From the NCBI RefSeq assembly GCF_023546765.1, contig NZ_CP097484.1, positions 1,429,501 to 1,493,500 on the forward strand: a DNA stretch of 64,000 bases. The letters run 5' to 3'. Shown here piece by piece: positions 38,573 to 49,013 of this stretch (position 1 is the stretch's first letter; the number at the start of each line of letters is the position of its first letter). The stretch is from Methylobacterium tardum. GTDB taxonomy: Bacteria; Pseudomonadota; Alphaproteobacteria; Rhizobiales; Beijerinckiaceae. The notes under the pieces are model-generated. The model had not been told where the DNA came from. It did not search any database and saw nothing but the letters and a program-made list of their open reading frames with translations. The translations under genes were made by a program, and so were the position numbers.

Positions 38573-41500
38573 TCACGGCACGATCCAGCGGCTGCTGAAG
38601 CGCTCCCCTAGCTTGTAGCGGGCGAGGTTAGGGCCGGCCTCGTCGCAGGACGCACCGAACGGATCACGAACCACACCGAACTCGGCGTCATTCACGAAGC
38701 CGGTTACGTAGCAGACATCCTGGTACTCACCCTTGATGCGGTTGCGCATCTTGATCCGGGTAGTCACGAAGGCCGTCTCCAGTGGGCGATCCTTGTAGAG
38801 GGCGGTCCCATAGTCGAGGATGTGCGTCTCGGCCGACATGAATTCCCAGCGATCGTCGCGCTGAGCCTGATAGTGTCTGGCGAGCCTGGGATAGTGCTCC
38901 GAGAAGGCGGCGGGCTGGACACCGGTCGCGAAGGCGCGGGCCTCCTCGCCGAACGCCTGCTCGAAGAAGCGTGCCCGTTCGCCATATTGGGCGCGCAGTG
39001 CCTGCTCCTGCGCAGCACGCCGGACACCAGCCTCGTTCGCCTTGGCCTGATCGAGCTTCCTGCGCTCTTCAAGCTCACGCTGGCGCAGGAACTGCTGTTC
39101 GGCACTCCGCGTCTTGTCCTGCTCGATCGTGTCCCGCGTCTGAGCAACCTCGGCGGGCTCGATCCAGAGCGGCAGGTAGCGGTGATTGAGACCGTCCCGG
39201 TTCATCGCCTCGTCCAGCACCGCGAGATCCGCGGAGGCAGCGTAGACTGCGCCACACTCGCCACGCTTCACCGCGATGAACGCGCCGTCGGCTGAGGTCG
39301 GCGTGAGCACCGGCGTACCGGGCAGCTCGTCCCCGACCCGGTCGTTGACGCGTGCAAGGATCGCCGCATGCGCCTCGGCATCATTCGGCGCGACCCTGCA
39401 CACGACGCTGGATGCGTTCGGCACGACGACGATGCCGAAGCCGTCGCCCGTTCGGCCGTGAACGCGGGCTTCGACCTCATTCGCCTTGGCAGCCTCAGCC
39501 TGCTTGGCTGCTGCGAGAGCACCCGCCTGGACGATATCAAGCCGTGCAAACAGGTTTCCGTTGACCGCATCGGCGAGGCTGATCACCCGGTCGACGGGCT
39601 CACGTAGCAAGCGCTCGCGCTCGACGAAGATCAGGTCCTGTTTGGCCAGGTCATTTGCCCCGCAAGCCGAAAGCGGCAAATCCAGCTTGGCCCCAAGCGC
39701 CGCGCTGCGGTCGCGGATCTGGCGGTTCAGGAACACGTCAGACAGGGGCGCATGGTACAGGCAAGCCGCCGCCCGCCCGTCCTCGAAGACCAGCTCGCCA
39801 CGGAGGTTGCGTACGACGGACGGAGCTTTCCCGCTGTCGTTGTACAGGATGATGAGATCGCCGCGGTCGCCATCCATGAGGAAGCGGCTTCTGGCCGTAA
39901 CGGCCCGGGCGAGCCGTGCGGCCTCGTCGATGCGGGCCCGCTTGGCCGCGTAGGCGTCGGCGAGTTCCTTGAGCCGAGCATCGGGCGTCTCAGGCGCGAT
40001 CGCGGCGACCTCGGCGGCGAAGCCGCTGAGGAAAGTCTGGAGATCCTGCGGAATGCCACCTCTGAGCGTGACGTCCGCCTCGGCCTGATCATGCTTGAGC
40101 CGCTCGATGAGCGCCGCTCGGCTGCGCTCAGCCTCATCGCGCCCGCGCCGGAGTTCATCCTGCTCACGCTCACGCTGTTTGGCGGCAGCTTGCTCCGCCA
40201 GAGCCGCCTGCGCCTTGGTGACCGTTTCGGGCGCAATCCAGATCGGGAGATAGCGGAAGGTGACGCCGTCCCGCGTCAGGCCCTTTACCAGCGGGACCAG
40301 ATCTTTGGCTGATCCGTAGGCTGCTCCGCATTGCCCGCGCTTGATCGACAAGAATGCCCCATCGGCACTTGCGGTCACTACCGTCGTCGCGCCGCGCAGC
40401 TCGGCCTTCAGCAGCAGCTCATAGGTCTGTAGCAGCTGATCATGCAGAGCCTTGTCGCCAGCAGCGATCCTGCAGATCGTGCGAGAGCCGGCCCCGAAGG
40501 CGATCACGGCCAGACCGTCCGACGTTCCGCGCGCGACTTCGCTCTCGGCTTCGGCCGCGCGGATGCCCTCCGCTTGTCGTGCGGCCTCGATATCTGACTT
40601 TGGCACCGTGCCGCCGAGCGTGAACACGCCGGTGTCGACAGCCGACGCGATGGTGCCGAACAGACCAGCCTGCGCGCGCAAGGCTCCCCGCTCGAACACG
40701 ATGAGATCGGCGCTCTGCTGCTGCACTGTGCTGCACGAGGGGAGCGCCTCCTTGACTGGCGCACCGAGGCTGCGCGCCTTCGCGACGAGTTGCTCCAACG
40801 CGACGCGATCGTTCGGTGCATCCGGCACGGCGCAGACCACCGTGCGCTCGGGATCGAAGACGAGGTTGCCGTCGAGACCTCGCACCACCGCGACCGCGCG
40901 CGGCGAGCTGTTGTAGAGCAGCAGCAGATCGCCGGCGTCGCCGTCCACGAGGAAGCGGTTCTTGTCGGTCACGGCGCGCTGAACCGCCTCGGCCTCACGG
41001 ACGCGCGGCTCGATCTGCGAGAAGCGCTGCTGGATCGCCTCCGCAATCCTCGGCAGGTCTCGCGGAGCAGCGCCGTCAGTCTGCTGCAACAGCACCGCGA
41101 GCTCGGGACGGAGATCCTCCGGCACGGGGCCGCTCAGGAGGGCCTGAACACGCTTGCGCTGATCGTCGAGCTGATGCTGCGCCTGTAGCCTCGCAGCCCG
41201 GTCCCGCTCCTCGACACCGAGATCTGCGAGGTAGCCGTCGTATCGCCGCGCCAGAGCGTCGATGCGCGCAGGCAAGCTTGGATCCGTGATGAACGCGGCG
41301 CTTGGCGTCGACGACGAGCCGCGGCCGAGCTTTGCGGCCAGCCCGTTGCCGAGGAAGCCATCGCTCGGCAGACCTTCGGCTTGCGCCAAGGCCACGATAG
41401 CCTTGCGGGTCACGCCGCCATAGACGCCGTCGGCGATCGCATCGGCCGAGAGATAGCCTGCACCGCGCAGAGCCTCCTGCAGGCGGATATGCTCGTCAAT

Positions 41501-42739
41501 CGGTCGATCAAGCTCCTGCACGGCAGAAGGCGGACCTTCGCGGCTGACGCGCGCCGCCCAGATGTCCTTCTGGCGCTGATAGGTGACGGCGATGCAGGGA
41601 ACGGCTCTGGCCCGCAGCGCCGCCGTGACCTTACCGGTCTCGGGAATGCGGCAGGCATCGAGCGTGCGCTTCACGAGCTCGTTGGACTCGGCCTTAAGCT
41701 CCGCGCCGGCATCGGACTTGAGGTGTCGCAGCACGTAGAACGCCCGCGCCATTTCCAGATCGACACGCCGTAACCCGGCATCTTCACAGATGAGAATTGG
41801 CAGCGGGGTGTTCGCCTTCTCACAATCGAAAGACGGGCCGAGGTCGCGAGCCTGTGCCGGAGCCTTCGGCGACGGGGCGGGGCGTGGCGGCTCCGACAGT
41901 GCCACAGCCTCCTTCCGTAAATCGGCCAAGCGCTTGCGCAGAGCCTCTGGCGCGTCTGATTTTGTTCGCGCCTCAGCCTGGGCACGTAGGCTGCTCATCC
42001 GGTCGAGCGCGGCCATGCGCACGGTCTCAGCCTGAGACAGCGCGCTCAGCCCGCCGATCTCACGGGCAATCGCCTCGGTGTCGGGCGCTGACGGGCCAGT
42101 ACGCGCCGTAAGCTGCTGATCAATCCGGCTCTGGATCCGAGAGATCTCGGCTCGGACCACTGGGGATGGATCGCGCCCATAATTTGCCAGCGTTCCTTTA
42201 AGCACTTGGAGTTGCTCGGCACGCCCCTGCGCCTCGGCTCGAGCTTGGCGCAACGCGCGCGCTTCGCCGGTCTCGACGTCGGCGACAATGATGCGCGTGC
42301 CCGAGAAGTGCAGCTCGATGGCCTCACGGGGTTCGACGGGCTGCAGGCGTCCGTCGCCATCGCGATAGGCAAATGACTGGTTGCACGTCGTCGTGAGCGA
42401 CCAGCCATTCTCGTCCGAGGTCGTGCAGCTGAAGCCGCGTCGCAGGTTCGGCTCGGTGAAGCGTCGGCACTCTGTGAAGAACCCGCTCAGCCGCCCGTCG
42501 TCCGGACCGATGCCGCGCTGGATCAAACCGGCGATGTCAGCATTCCTGCGGGCGAGCGCGCGGTCGAGGCAGGAGCGATCCGCGTTCGGAAGCCGCGCCC
42601 ATCCCTCGCGCGCCGCCTGAGCCTGGGCAGCGCCCAGAAGCCCGCCGAAGATGTCGAGCGGCGTGACCTGTGCCTGAACCGGCCCCGCAGAAGCGAGGGC
42701 GGCCGCTAACAGAACCCCACTCCATCCGCCCCGGAACAT
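38573..42739 (-). CDS. Giant exported protein with LprI-like and peptidoglycan-binding segments and an internal duplication
   Basis: 1388 residues. A signal peptide (SGVLLAAALASAGPVQAQ) targets it to the periplasm. Visible parts: a Cys-containing N-terminal domain; an LprI-like segment (FDCEKANTPLPILICEDAGL); a peptidoglycan-binding-like segment (IRLQEALRGAGYLSADAIAD); then two diverged copies of a module of about 260 residues, roughly 590-850 and 945-1205. Landmarks are RFLVDGDAGDLLLLYNSS / RFLMDGDRGDLIILYNDS and TASADGAFLSIKRGQCGAAY / TSADGAFIAVKRGECGAVY. Charged helices link them. It is probably a cell-envelope protein; enzymatic function unknown. Confidence 0.78.
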   Translation of the reverse strand: MFRGGWSGVLLAAALASAGPVQAQVTPLDIFGGLLGAAQAQAAREGWARLPNADRSCLDRALARRNADIAGLIQRGIGPDDGRLSGFFTECRRFTEPNLRRGFSCTTSDENGWSLTTTCNQSFAYRDGDGRLQPVEPREAIELHFSGTRIIVADVETGEARALRQARAEAQGRAEQLQVLKGTLANYGRDPSPVVRAEISRIQSRIDQQLTARTGPSAPDTEAIAREIGGLSALSQAETVRMAALDRMSSLRAQAEARTKSDAPEALRKRLADLRKEAVALSEPPRPAPSPKAPAQARDLGPSFDCEKANTPLPILICEDAGLRRVDLEMARAFYVLRHLKSDAGAELKAESNELVKRTLDACRIPETGKVTAALRARAVPCIAVTYQRQKDIWAARVSREGPPSAVQELDRPIDEHIRLQEALRGAGYLSADAIADGVYGGVTRKAIVALAQAEGLPSDGFLGNGLAAKLGRGSSSTPSAAFITDPSLPARIDALARRYDGYLADLGVEERDRAARLQAQHQLDDQRKRVQALLSGPVPEDLRPELAVLLQQTDGAAPRDLPRIAEAIQQRFSQIEPRVREAEAVQRAVTDKNRFLVDGDAGDLLLLYNSSPRAVAVVRGLDGNLVFDPERTVVCAVPDAPNDRVALEQLVAKARSLGAPVKEALPSCSTVQQQSADLIVFERGALRAQAGLFGTIASAVDTGVFTLGGTVPKSDIEAARQAEGIRAAEAESEVARGTSDGLAVIAFGAGSRTICRIAAGDKALHDQLLQTYELLLKAELRGATTVVTASADGAFLSIKRGQCGAAYGSAKDLVPLVKGLTRDGVTFRYLPIWIAPETVTKAQAALAEQAAAKQREREQDELRRGRDEAERSRAALIERLKHDQAEADVTLRGGIPQDLQTFLSGFAAEVAAIAPETPDARLKELADAYAAKRARIDEAARLARAVTARSRFLMDGDRGDLIILYNDSGKAPSVVRNLRGELVFEDGRAAACLYHAPLSDVFLNRQIRDRSAALGAKLDLPLSACGANDLAKQDLIFVERERLLREPVDRVISLADAVNGNLFARLDIVQAGALAAAKQAEAAKANEVEARVHGRTGDGFGIVVVPNASSVVCRVAPNDAEAHAAILARVNDRVGDELPGTPVLTPTSADGAFIAVKRGECGAVYAASADLAVLDEAMNRDGLNHRYLPLWIEPAEVAQTRDTIEQDKTRSAEQQFLRQRELEERRKLDQAKANEAGVRRAAQEQALRAQYGERARFFEQAFGEEARAFATGVQPAAFSEHYPRLARHYQAQRDDRWEFMSAETHILDYGTALYKDRPLETAFVTTRIKMRNRIKGEYQDVCYVTGFVNDAEFGVVRDPFGASCDEAGPNLARYKLGERFSSRWIVP

Positions 42740-42998
42740 GGCGACACCCTACAGCTTCGTTTTGAGCTGTGTCGCCGGTTCGCAAGTCCTATTCAAGGTT
42801 GCAAAAGACACGCGGCATGGGTTTGTTGCGTCAGCCTAAGCAGTTGACCCAGGTGATCGCCATAGGGCGGCGAAGATGCCCTTCAAACCAACCCAGCTTG
42901 CCTCCCACGAGAAGCAACCCCAGCGGGCATTCGAGATTCCGCGCCTCCGTCCATTGCAATCATGCGACGATTAAGATCGGTCGTTCAAACCGACGGTT
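42740..42998. other. Intergenic stretch
   Basis: About 260 bases with no recognisable gene; presumed promoter of the giant exported protein. Confidence 0.35.
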
Positions 42999-43415
42999 TT
43001 ATGCCGCGCGCACGGTGGTGAGGAAGCGCGCGACCTCGGCTGAGAGATGCTCGAATTGCCGTGACAGTTCAGAGGCCGCGCCCCGAACCTGGCTCGCCGC
43101 TGCCCCCGTCTCCTCGGCCGTCCTCGCAGCACCGGCAATGTTGCTCGTCAACGCACTGGTGGCGTGCGCCACCTGGCTGACGTCGCTCCCGATCTCCTGC
43201 GTGGCCGCACCCAGCTGCTCGACAGCGGCAGCGATGCTCGTCGTCACGCCGCTGATCTCCTGAATGCGGCCGGTGATCGAGCCGATCGCTGACACGGCTT
43301 GCCCGCCCCCCTGAGCCGTGGCGTTGGCGAGCTTCGCGAGCGCCCGCTTAACGTGTGGGGCGGCCTCGAAGGCTTGCGCAGTGCTCACTGGCCGGACCTT
43401 CGCGACGCTCAGCAC
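42999..43415 (-). pseudogene. C-terminal fragment of a methyl-accepting chemotaxis protein
   Basis: 138 residues of a chemoreceptor signalling helix only: GSITGRIQEISGVTTSIAAA, VEQLGAATQEIGSDVSQVAH, and the end LSAEVARFLTTVRAA, which matches the end of the intact chemoreceptor at 46103 ([11 protein letters not shown]). The sensor, membrane segments, HAMP and the CheA/CheW-binding hairpin tip are absent; the N-terminal 25 residues are unrelated. Truncation remnant, though it could still be translated. Confidence 0.72.
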
Positions 43416-43428
43416 TGCCGTGTAGGAG

Positions 43429-45324
43429 TCAATTAGGAACGATCCAGCGAAGATTTTGCGCGTCGAGCACCGCGGCTTCGATCGCGACCGGTGTCACGCC
43501 GCGCAAGTGCCACGCGGTCGTGTCCGTGTTGGGCCGACCATCCATCGTGGTCTCGTGTGCGCGGGTGCCCGCCAGTTTCAGCACAAGCCCGTGGCTGCCG
43601 TCGGGAAGATTGATCTCGGCGAAATCGCCGGGCGGATACACCGATGCCGGCCCGGAACGGTTCTTCCAGAGGGCGACCGTACGCTGCGGAGCCGCGGTCG
43701 GGTTCCTCGCTTTAAAGGTTGCGTTGGATCGGTCAACCATGCCCGCACAGGTGATTGAGAGCACGGAGGAGCCGGGGTCGTCCGCCAGCGCCGTCGCGTA
43801 GGTTCCCGGCCACCGGAATTTGAGCTGCGGGCCGTCCATCAGCAAGGCGAACACGAGGTTCGGACCGAGCGAACGCAGCAGGGCCAAACCAGGGTCGACG
43901 CGCGCCAGATCCTCGCAGATCACGGCCGTCATCGCCGAGCCTTCCCGAAAGACGTCGAGGTGGAGGACGCGTTCCTCGACGGAGTGGTGCTCCCACCAGA
44001 GGACTTCCGGATCCAAGTCCCCTTCGATGCCGTAGCTCTCGATCTGCGTTCGGTCGATCTGCCAGCGGTGGTGCTTCCGTCGCGAGTGCGTTTCCGCGAT
44101 CCTCCGACCGTCGCTTGGAGACGGCCGGAACACCGACGCGGTGACTTGGTTTCCGACGCGACCGTTGCAATCCTGGGAGACGCCCGCGACGACGAACTCG
44201 ATCGACGGCCAGTTCCGACACAGGCGGCGGATCAGGGTGTCGTAGGTTTCCCAATCGAGACTGAGTTCGGGCAGCACGATCCCTTGGATTGGCCCGTCCC
44301 CGTCCGCGCGCACTTTCGCGAGCATCGCTTCGACAAAATCGGCGAAGGCCTGACGCGAGGCCGTCGTGCTCCACTCCTCGTCGTGGCCGGGCAAAGCCGA
44401 CCCGTCGGGACGCAGCCAGCGTTGATCCAGTTGGAAGCGGCCCCAGCGTTGCTCGCCCGCACCGACGTCCGTCTCGCACCCGTGAAACGATCGCTCGGGA
44501 ATGACGTAGGGGAACGGGATCACCAAGATGGTCAAGGCGTCGGGATTGTCGACTTCCGTGGCGTCGACAGACTGGTGCCAGTACGCGTTGGCGCGCCCGT
44601 GAGGCGGGAGCAGAGTGAGGTTGTGCGAGAACGTCCTGAGGGTGCAACCGATCTCGGTGGTGCGTCCTTTCGGGAACACGCGCGCCACATGCCGATCAAC
44701 GTCCGTGCACAGGCTATCGAGGGACACATGCCGACTGTAATGATCCTGATTACCGGGGTGATCGGCACTCGGGATAGGCCGCCGTTCCGTGACGTCGGCG
44801 AGGGCGTAGCCTGCAAGCCAGTTCGCCCACTTGTCCGCCTCTCCGACCGTCGATTGGGTTGCCCGGTAGTCGTACCCGAAATCGCCGCTGGCTTCGTCGG
44901 CGATGACCAGCATCGCATGGCATGCAGACCACCATCGCGGCGACGGCGCACGGGCGCTCGGAGTGAGGACGAGTTTCTCGGCTTCACACGCGTACAGAAT
45001 GTCCCAGAAAGGTTGAACTTCTTCACCGACATCCGGCCGCCTGGCCCAGCGCCGTCCGATGTCGATCCAGCGTTCCAGTTCCACCTTGAGCGGGGCCGCG
45101 GTCGGACTGTCGTACCCATATCGAGGGTCGCCTCCGCTCGCGGCTGAGTAGGGTGCGACGATGTACTGGTAGGCACCCGAAGTTTCGAGCAGGTGTGCCG
45201 CCGCGGTGAACACGTCGGCGGGAACGAACGGCCGTTGCGACCAGTCCGGCTCGGAAGCATCTTCGGAGGCAGGGTTGGTTCCGTGAGGAAACAGACGCCT
45301 CAGCTCACTTCCAACCGTCGACAA
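43429..45324 (-). CDS. Nitrilase-superfamily-like protein with an unknown N-terminal half
   Basis: 631 residues. The C-terminal half (about 262-610) has the nitrilase arrangement: Glu353 in GIVLPELSLDWE, Lys417 in THSRRKHHRWQ, Cys470 in MTAVICEDLARVDPG, with spacing (64 and 53) like carbon-nitrogen hydrolases, plus a later strand SSVLSITCAGMVDRSN. Such enzymes hydrolyse or transfer amide or nitrile groups. The N-terminal 260 residues have no family I recognise (FWDILYACEAEKLVL; FGYDYRATQSTVG). Stand-alone or fused nitrilase domains also occur in some defence systems, but no reverse transcriptase or other partner is visible here. No signal peptide: cytoplasmic. Confidence 0.68.
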   Translation of the reverse strand: MSTVGSELRRLFPHGTNPASEDASEPDWSQRPFVPADVFTAAAHLLETSGAYQYIVAPYSAASGGDPRYGYDSPTAAPLKVELERWIDIGRRWARRPDVGEEVQPFWDILYACEAEKLVLTPSARAPSPRWWSACHAMLVIADEASGDFGYDYRATQSTVGEADKWANWLAGYALADVTERRPIPSADHPGNQDHYSRHVSLDSLCTDVDRHVARVFPKGRTTEIGCTLRTFSHNLTLLPPHGRANAYWHQSVDATEVDNPDALTILVIPFPYVIPERSFHGCETDVGAGEQRWGRFQLDQRWLRPDGSALPGHDEEWSTTASRQAFADFVEAMLAKVRADGDGPIQGIVLPELSLDWETYDTLIRRLCRNWPSIEFVVAGVSQDCNGRVGNQVTASVFRPSPSDGRRIAETHSRRKHHRWQIDRTQIESYGIEGDLDPEVLWWEHHSVEERVLHLDVFREGSAMTAVICEDLARVDPGLALLRSLGPNLVFALLMDGPQLKFRWPGTYATALADDPGSSVLSITCAGMVDRSNATFKARNPTAAPQRTVALWKNRSGPASVYPPGDFAEINLPDGSHGLVLKLAGTRAHETTMDGRPNTDTTAWHLRGVTPVAIEAAVLDAQNLRWIVPN

Positions 45325-45402
45325 CGCGCAATCCTTGCCTCAACGGCGGAGCGCACGTCGCCGAGAATGGTGTGAGAGACGGTGCGCTCGAAGTCGACGG
45401 CC

Positions 45403-45702
45403 TCAGCGTCCGTCTAGACCGAGCAGTTCGTTGACCGCCGCGACATCGTCGTATCCCGCCTGTCGCCAGTCGGCGTTGGAATAATGACGATCACGGGTTT
45501 CCCCCGGATAAGCGTCGCTGAGGTTGCGGCGCATGCGCTGGATCGCGCGACCGATCATACGCGCATCATTCGGGTTCGCCTGAAGGTATCGCACCATGCC
45601 AGCATCGTTATGCGACCGCGTACGCTCGCCGCCGACGAAGGCCATATCGTCGGCGCGCGTGAGGGGCTGCAGCTTGCCGGTGTTGTTGCGAAGTGCGCTC
45701 AT
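45403..45702 (-). CDS. Small hypothetical protein upstream of the nitrilase-like gene
   Basis: 99 residues, hydrophilic, no membrane segment. MVRYLQANPNDARMIGRAIQ and NLSDAYPGETRDRHYSNADW are protein-like. It lies 78 bases upstream of the nitrilase-like gene on the same strand, compatible with an operon. Family not recognised. Confidence 0.55.
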   Translation of the reverse strand: MSALRNNTGKLQPLTRADDMAFVGGERTRSHNDAGMVRYLQANPNDARMIGRAIQRMRRNLSDAYPGETRDRHYSNADWRQAGYDDVAAVNELLGLDGR

Positions 45703-46043
45703 GTGGTGTTTCCCGCTCCCACAACCAGTGAGGGGCGAATCCGTTGCAATTTCGTCTACGCGGGCGGCCGGACTCCGTCAACGGATGGGCTGTCACGCTT
45801 AAAGCCCAATGTGGGGCGATGCCCAGACATCGACCACCCTAGGGCTTTGAGGAACATGCAGCACGTGCAGAGCGGAACACGAACGCGATCAGAACGCCGC
45901 AGTGAACATTGCCCGTCTATGGTGTGAGACGCTGTGCGCGTTCAGCCATGGAAGCCCCGCCACTCAAGGCGGAGTGGTATCACAGGGTGAGCCTATAGAG
46001 CCAACTCACAGTGGCTATGATGCAGGGCAGCCCCGACGTGAAA
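45703..46043. other. Intergenic stretch
   Basis: About 340 bases between the terminator of the chemoreceptor gene and the small gene at 45403. It should contain the promoter of that gene. No RNA or further gene recognised. Confidence 0.35.
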
Positions 46044-46087
46044 ACGCCGTGCTCGTATGGGGATCGGACCCGACACGAGCACGGCGT
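46044..46087 (-). terminator. Rho-independent terminator of the chemoreceptor gene
   Basis: Perfect 13-bp stem ACGCCGTGCTCGT / ACGAGCACGGCGT with an 18-base loop. On the minus strand it is followed by TTTTC and begins 15 bases after the chemoreceptor stop codon. Confidence 0.75.
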
Positions 46088-46102
46088 CTGTCGTTGAAAG
46101 TG

Positions 46103-47764
46103 CTAGGCCGCGCGCACGTTTGCGAGGAACAGCTGCACTTCGGCCCGCAGCACATCAGACTGATCGGCCAACGCGTCGGCAGCGGACGAGACCGACCGGG
46201 CGGCGTCGCCTGCGCCCTCGGCTGACCGGACAACCTCGGAGATGTTGACGGTCACGTGATCGGTGCCGGCCGAAGCCTGGACCATGCTGCGCATGATCTC
46301 CTGCGTGGTGGCGCTCTGCTCCTCGACCATGGCGGCGATGCTCATCGTCACCCCGTTCATCGCGTGGATCTGCGCTGCGATCTCCTGGATCGCCTGGGCG
46401 GCCCCTCCCGTGGCCCCCTGGATCGCCGAGATCTGTTGCCCAATTTCCTCAGTCGCTCTGCTGGTCTGGGCAGCCAACTCCTTGACTTCGGAGGCGACGA
46501 TGGCAAAGCCCCGTCCAGCTTGCCCGGCTCGCGCCGCTTCAATCGTCGCGTTGAGTGCCAGGAGGTTCGTCTTACCGGCGATAGACGAGACCATATCGGT
46601 GACGTCGCCGATTCGGGTCGCGGCGGCGGCGAGCGCCGCCATGGTCTGCTCGGTCCGGGAAGCGGCCTGCACGGCGTAAGCCGACATCCCCGTGGCCTGC
46701 TCGACCTGACGGCCGATCTGACCGACGGTCACGCCGATCTCCTCGGCTGCGGTTGCCACAGTGCGGACGTTGTCGCTGGTCTGTCGTGCGGCCCCCGCCG
46801 CACTGGTCGAGCGCTGAGCGGTGCCCTCCACGGCCGCCGACATGGTGTCGGATGAGGCCTGCAGGCTGCCGACAGCTTGCCTGACCCGTTCGACGATGGC
46901 ACCGACGGAGTGCTCGAAGCGGTCGGCGAGGTCGCGCAACATCGCGCGGCGCGCTTGCTCCTCGCGCAAGCGGCCAGCCTCCGTCGTCTCAAGTTGCCGG
47001 GCGGCCTCCTCCAGCGACATGTCGCGAACGGCCACGACCGCGCGGGCGATGTCGCCGATCTCATCGCGACGGTGCGCACCCAGGAGGCCCACGCTGGTGT
47101 CGCCCTTCGCCAAGCGCGCGGTGTCGGCGGTCAGCTGAACCAACGGCTTCGCCAAACTTCCGGCAAGCCACCACGCCGTGGTCGAGCCGAGGAGCACCAC
47201 GGATCCTGCGAGCCCGAGCATCATCCAGATCTTCCAGGCCGTCGCCTCTCGGGTCGACCCGATCTGGGCCCTCGCATCCGCGGCCGCGAGCGCTACGATT
47301 TCGTTGAAGCGCTGTTGCAGGCCTCGGCTTTGCTGCGCCATCCGCTCCTGTGTCGGGATCTCCCGCGCCGGTCGTATGCCGAGCAGGACCTCCGCATCGC
47401 TGCGCCACCGGCGCGCTTCGATGTCCGTGTCACGCGACAACGCCTGCATCGGGTCAGACAGGGTGGCGCTCCTCAGACGCCCGAGCAACAGCGTCAGCTG
47501 GTCGCTCGCTGCGGTGAACTGGGCGTTGACTGGTGCCATGTCGATGAGGTCGGTCATCGCGCTCACCCGGGCGAGCAGATCTTCCGCTTGGCGAAAATGG
47601 TCTCGCGCCGCGCGACTGACCTCGTTTGCCTCGCTCGTGCGTTCGGTGAGGGTGGCGAGATCTGCAACCGCTCCGAGGCCGACCAGACCGGTCACGCCCG
47701 ACAAAGCGGCCGCCACGACAAGGAAGGCGAGCAGGGGAAGAAGGATTTTAAAGCGGATCGACAT
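46103..47764 (-). CDS. Methyl-accepting chemotaxis protein
   Basis: 553 residues. Two membrane helices (about 8-32, [20 protein letters not shown]; about 178-200, [20 protein letters not shown]) flank a periplasmic helical sensor of about 145 residues. A HAMP domain follows ([19 protein letters not shown]), then a signalling domain with the conserved tip [20 protein letters not shown] and [15 protein letters not shown]. It should relay a periplasmic signal to CheA/CheW; the ligand is unknown. No che genes are adjacent. It shares its C-terminal end with the fragment at 42999. Confidence 0.92.
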   Translation of the reverse strand: MSIRFKILLPLLAFLVVAAALSGVTGLVGLGAVADLATLTERTSEANEVSRAARDHFRQAEDLLARVSAMTDLIDMAPVNAQFTAASDQLTLLLGRLRSATLSDPMQALSRDTDIEARRWRSDAEVLLGIRPAREIPTQERMAQQSRGLQQRFNEIVALAAADARAQIGSTREATAWKIWMMLGLAGSVVLLGSTTAWWLAGSLAKPLVQLTADTARLAKGDTSVGLLGAHRRDEIGDIARAVVAVRDMSLEEAARQLETTEAGRLREEQARRAMLRDLADRFEHSVGAIVERVRQAVGSLQASSDTMSAAVEGTAQRSTSAAGAARQTSDNVRTVATAAEEIGVTVGQIGRQVEQATGMSAYAVQAASRTEQTMAALAAAATRIGDVTDMVSSIAGKTNLLALNATIEAARAGQAGRGFAIVASEVKELAAQTSRATEEIGQQISAIQGATGGAAQAIQEIAAQIHAMNGVTMSIAAMVEEQSATTQEIMRSMVQASAGTDHVTVNISEVVRSAEGAGDAARSVSSAADALADQSDVLRAEVQLFLANVRAA

Positions 47765-47787
47765 GGTACGGGGTCCCCTTGTCAGCG

Positions 47788-48798
47788 TCAGTTCGGCAGG
47801 TTCGGCAGGGCGATCCGCGTCTGCTCGGCTGTCAGGGTGTGCAGGAAGGCGATCAGGTCTGCGCGCTCGCCGTCGCTGAGGCTGAGCGGCTTCATCAAAG
47901 GCGACCTAGACGGCCGCGGCAGGCCCCCGCTCTCGTAGAAGGCGATGATCGCCTCAAGGTCGGCGAACTGACCGGCGTGGCCGAACGGCGCGCGGTAAGT
48001 CAGGTTGCGCAGCCCCGGCGTCTTGAAAGCGAACTGGGCGAACGGATCATCGGGGCTGAAGGCCGCACGGCCGATGTCTTTGGTCGGGATGCCGATGTCG
48101 TGGAACTGGTTGTCGGTGAAGTTCCAGCCCGTGTGACAGCCCGCGCATCCAGCCTTGCCGTTGAATACACTGAAGCCGCGCTGCGCTGCAGGCGAGATCG
48201 CCGCCTCATCGCCCTCGATCCAGCGGTCGAAGGGCGCGGTTCCGGCGACAATCGAGCGTTCGTAGGTGGCGATCGCCGTCAGGATGTTGTCCTGCGTGAC
48301 GCCGTCTTTGGGGAATAGCTTCCCGAACCAGGCTTTGTACTCAGGGATTTTCCCAAGCCGGGCGATGATCTGCGGGAACTTGCCGTCCATCTCACCTTCG
48401 GCGGTGATCGGCCCCATCGCCTGCATCTCGAGGTTCGGCGCGCGCCCGTCCCAGAACAGGGTGGGGATCCAAGCCGCGTTCAGCACGGTCGGAGCCTTGC
48501 GCGGCAGCGGCTTGTTGGTCGCGCCAATCGCGCCTGCGACGGGGACTTCGAATCCGAAGGACGGGTTGTGGCAGCTTGCGCAGCTGAGGTTCTGCTTACC
48601 GCTCAGCCGCGGGTCGAAGAACAACATCTTGCCGAGGGTCGCCATCTGCGGAGAATACGGTGCCTCCTCGGGGAAAGGGATGAGATCAGGCCGTTTGTAA
48701 CTTGCTTTGAGCTGCTGAACGTCCTGGGCGTGTGCAGCCGTGCTTCCAAGCAGCAAGGTTGCTGCGAGCGCGAAAGCCATCTTCCGGACGGGGAGCAT
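47788..48798 (-). CDS. Di-haem cytochrome c peroxidase-type protein
   Basis: 336 residues from ATG 48798 ([20 protein letters not shown]); ATG 48780 is also possible and an upstream ATG at 48843 would spoil the signal peptide. The signal peptide ends at AHA-Q. Two haem c sites are visible: [14 protein letters not shown] and [14 protein letters not shown], with family phrases LFFDPRLSG and [16 protein letters not shown]. Di-haem peroxidases of this CcpA/MauG superfamily act in the periplasm, reducing hydrogen peroxide or modifying partner proteins. Next to a chemoreceptor, 23 bases upstream of it, possibly one operon. Confidence 0.88.
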   Translation of the reverse strand: MLPVRKMAFALAATLLLGSTAAHAQDVQQLKASYKRPDLIPFPEEAPYSPQMATLGKMLFFDPRLSGKQNLSCASCHNPSFGFEVPVAGAIGATNKPLPRKAPTVLNAAWIPTLFWDGRAPNLEMQAMGPITAEGEMDGKFPQIIARLGKIPEYKAWFGKLFPKDGVTQDNILTAIATYERSIVAGTAPFDRWIEGDEAAISPAAQRGFSVFNGKAGCAGCHTGWNFTDNQFHDIGIPTKDIGRAAFSPDDPFAQFAFKTPGLRNLTYRAPFGHAGQFADLEAIIAFYESGGLPRPSRSPLMKPLSLSDGERADLIAFLHTLTAEQTRIALPNLPN

Positions 48799-49013
48799 GG
48801 GAAAAAACTCTGTGTTGGTCCATCTCAAAATGTGCGCTATCAAACCTAATTATAGGTTAATTGTCGACAAAAGCCCATGAGTTACAATTAGGCGTCGCGA
48901 ACTCCAGCCCGACAATTGATGAATTCTGAGACAGCTAAGTGGATTAAAAGATTACTAATGCAGTAGCGCGGGCGGAGGCTTCACGCCCGCGGTGAGGCGT
49001 GCGTGTCTAGGCG
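48799..49013. other. Intergenic stretch with AT-rich promoter region
   Basis: An AT-rich block at about 48836-48960 is the likely promoter of the peroxidase gene on the minus strand. Confidence 0.4.
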
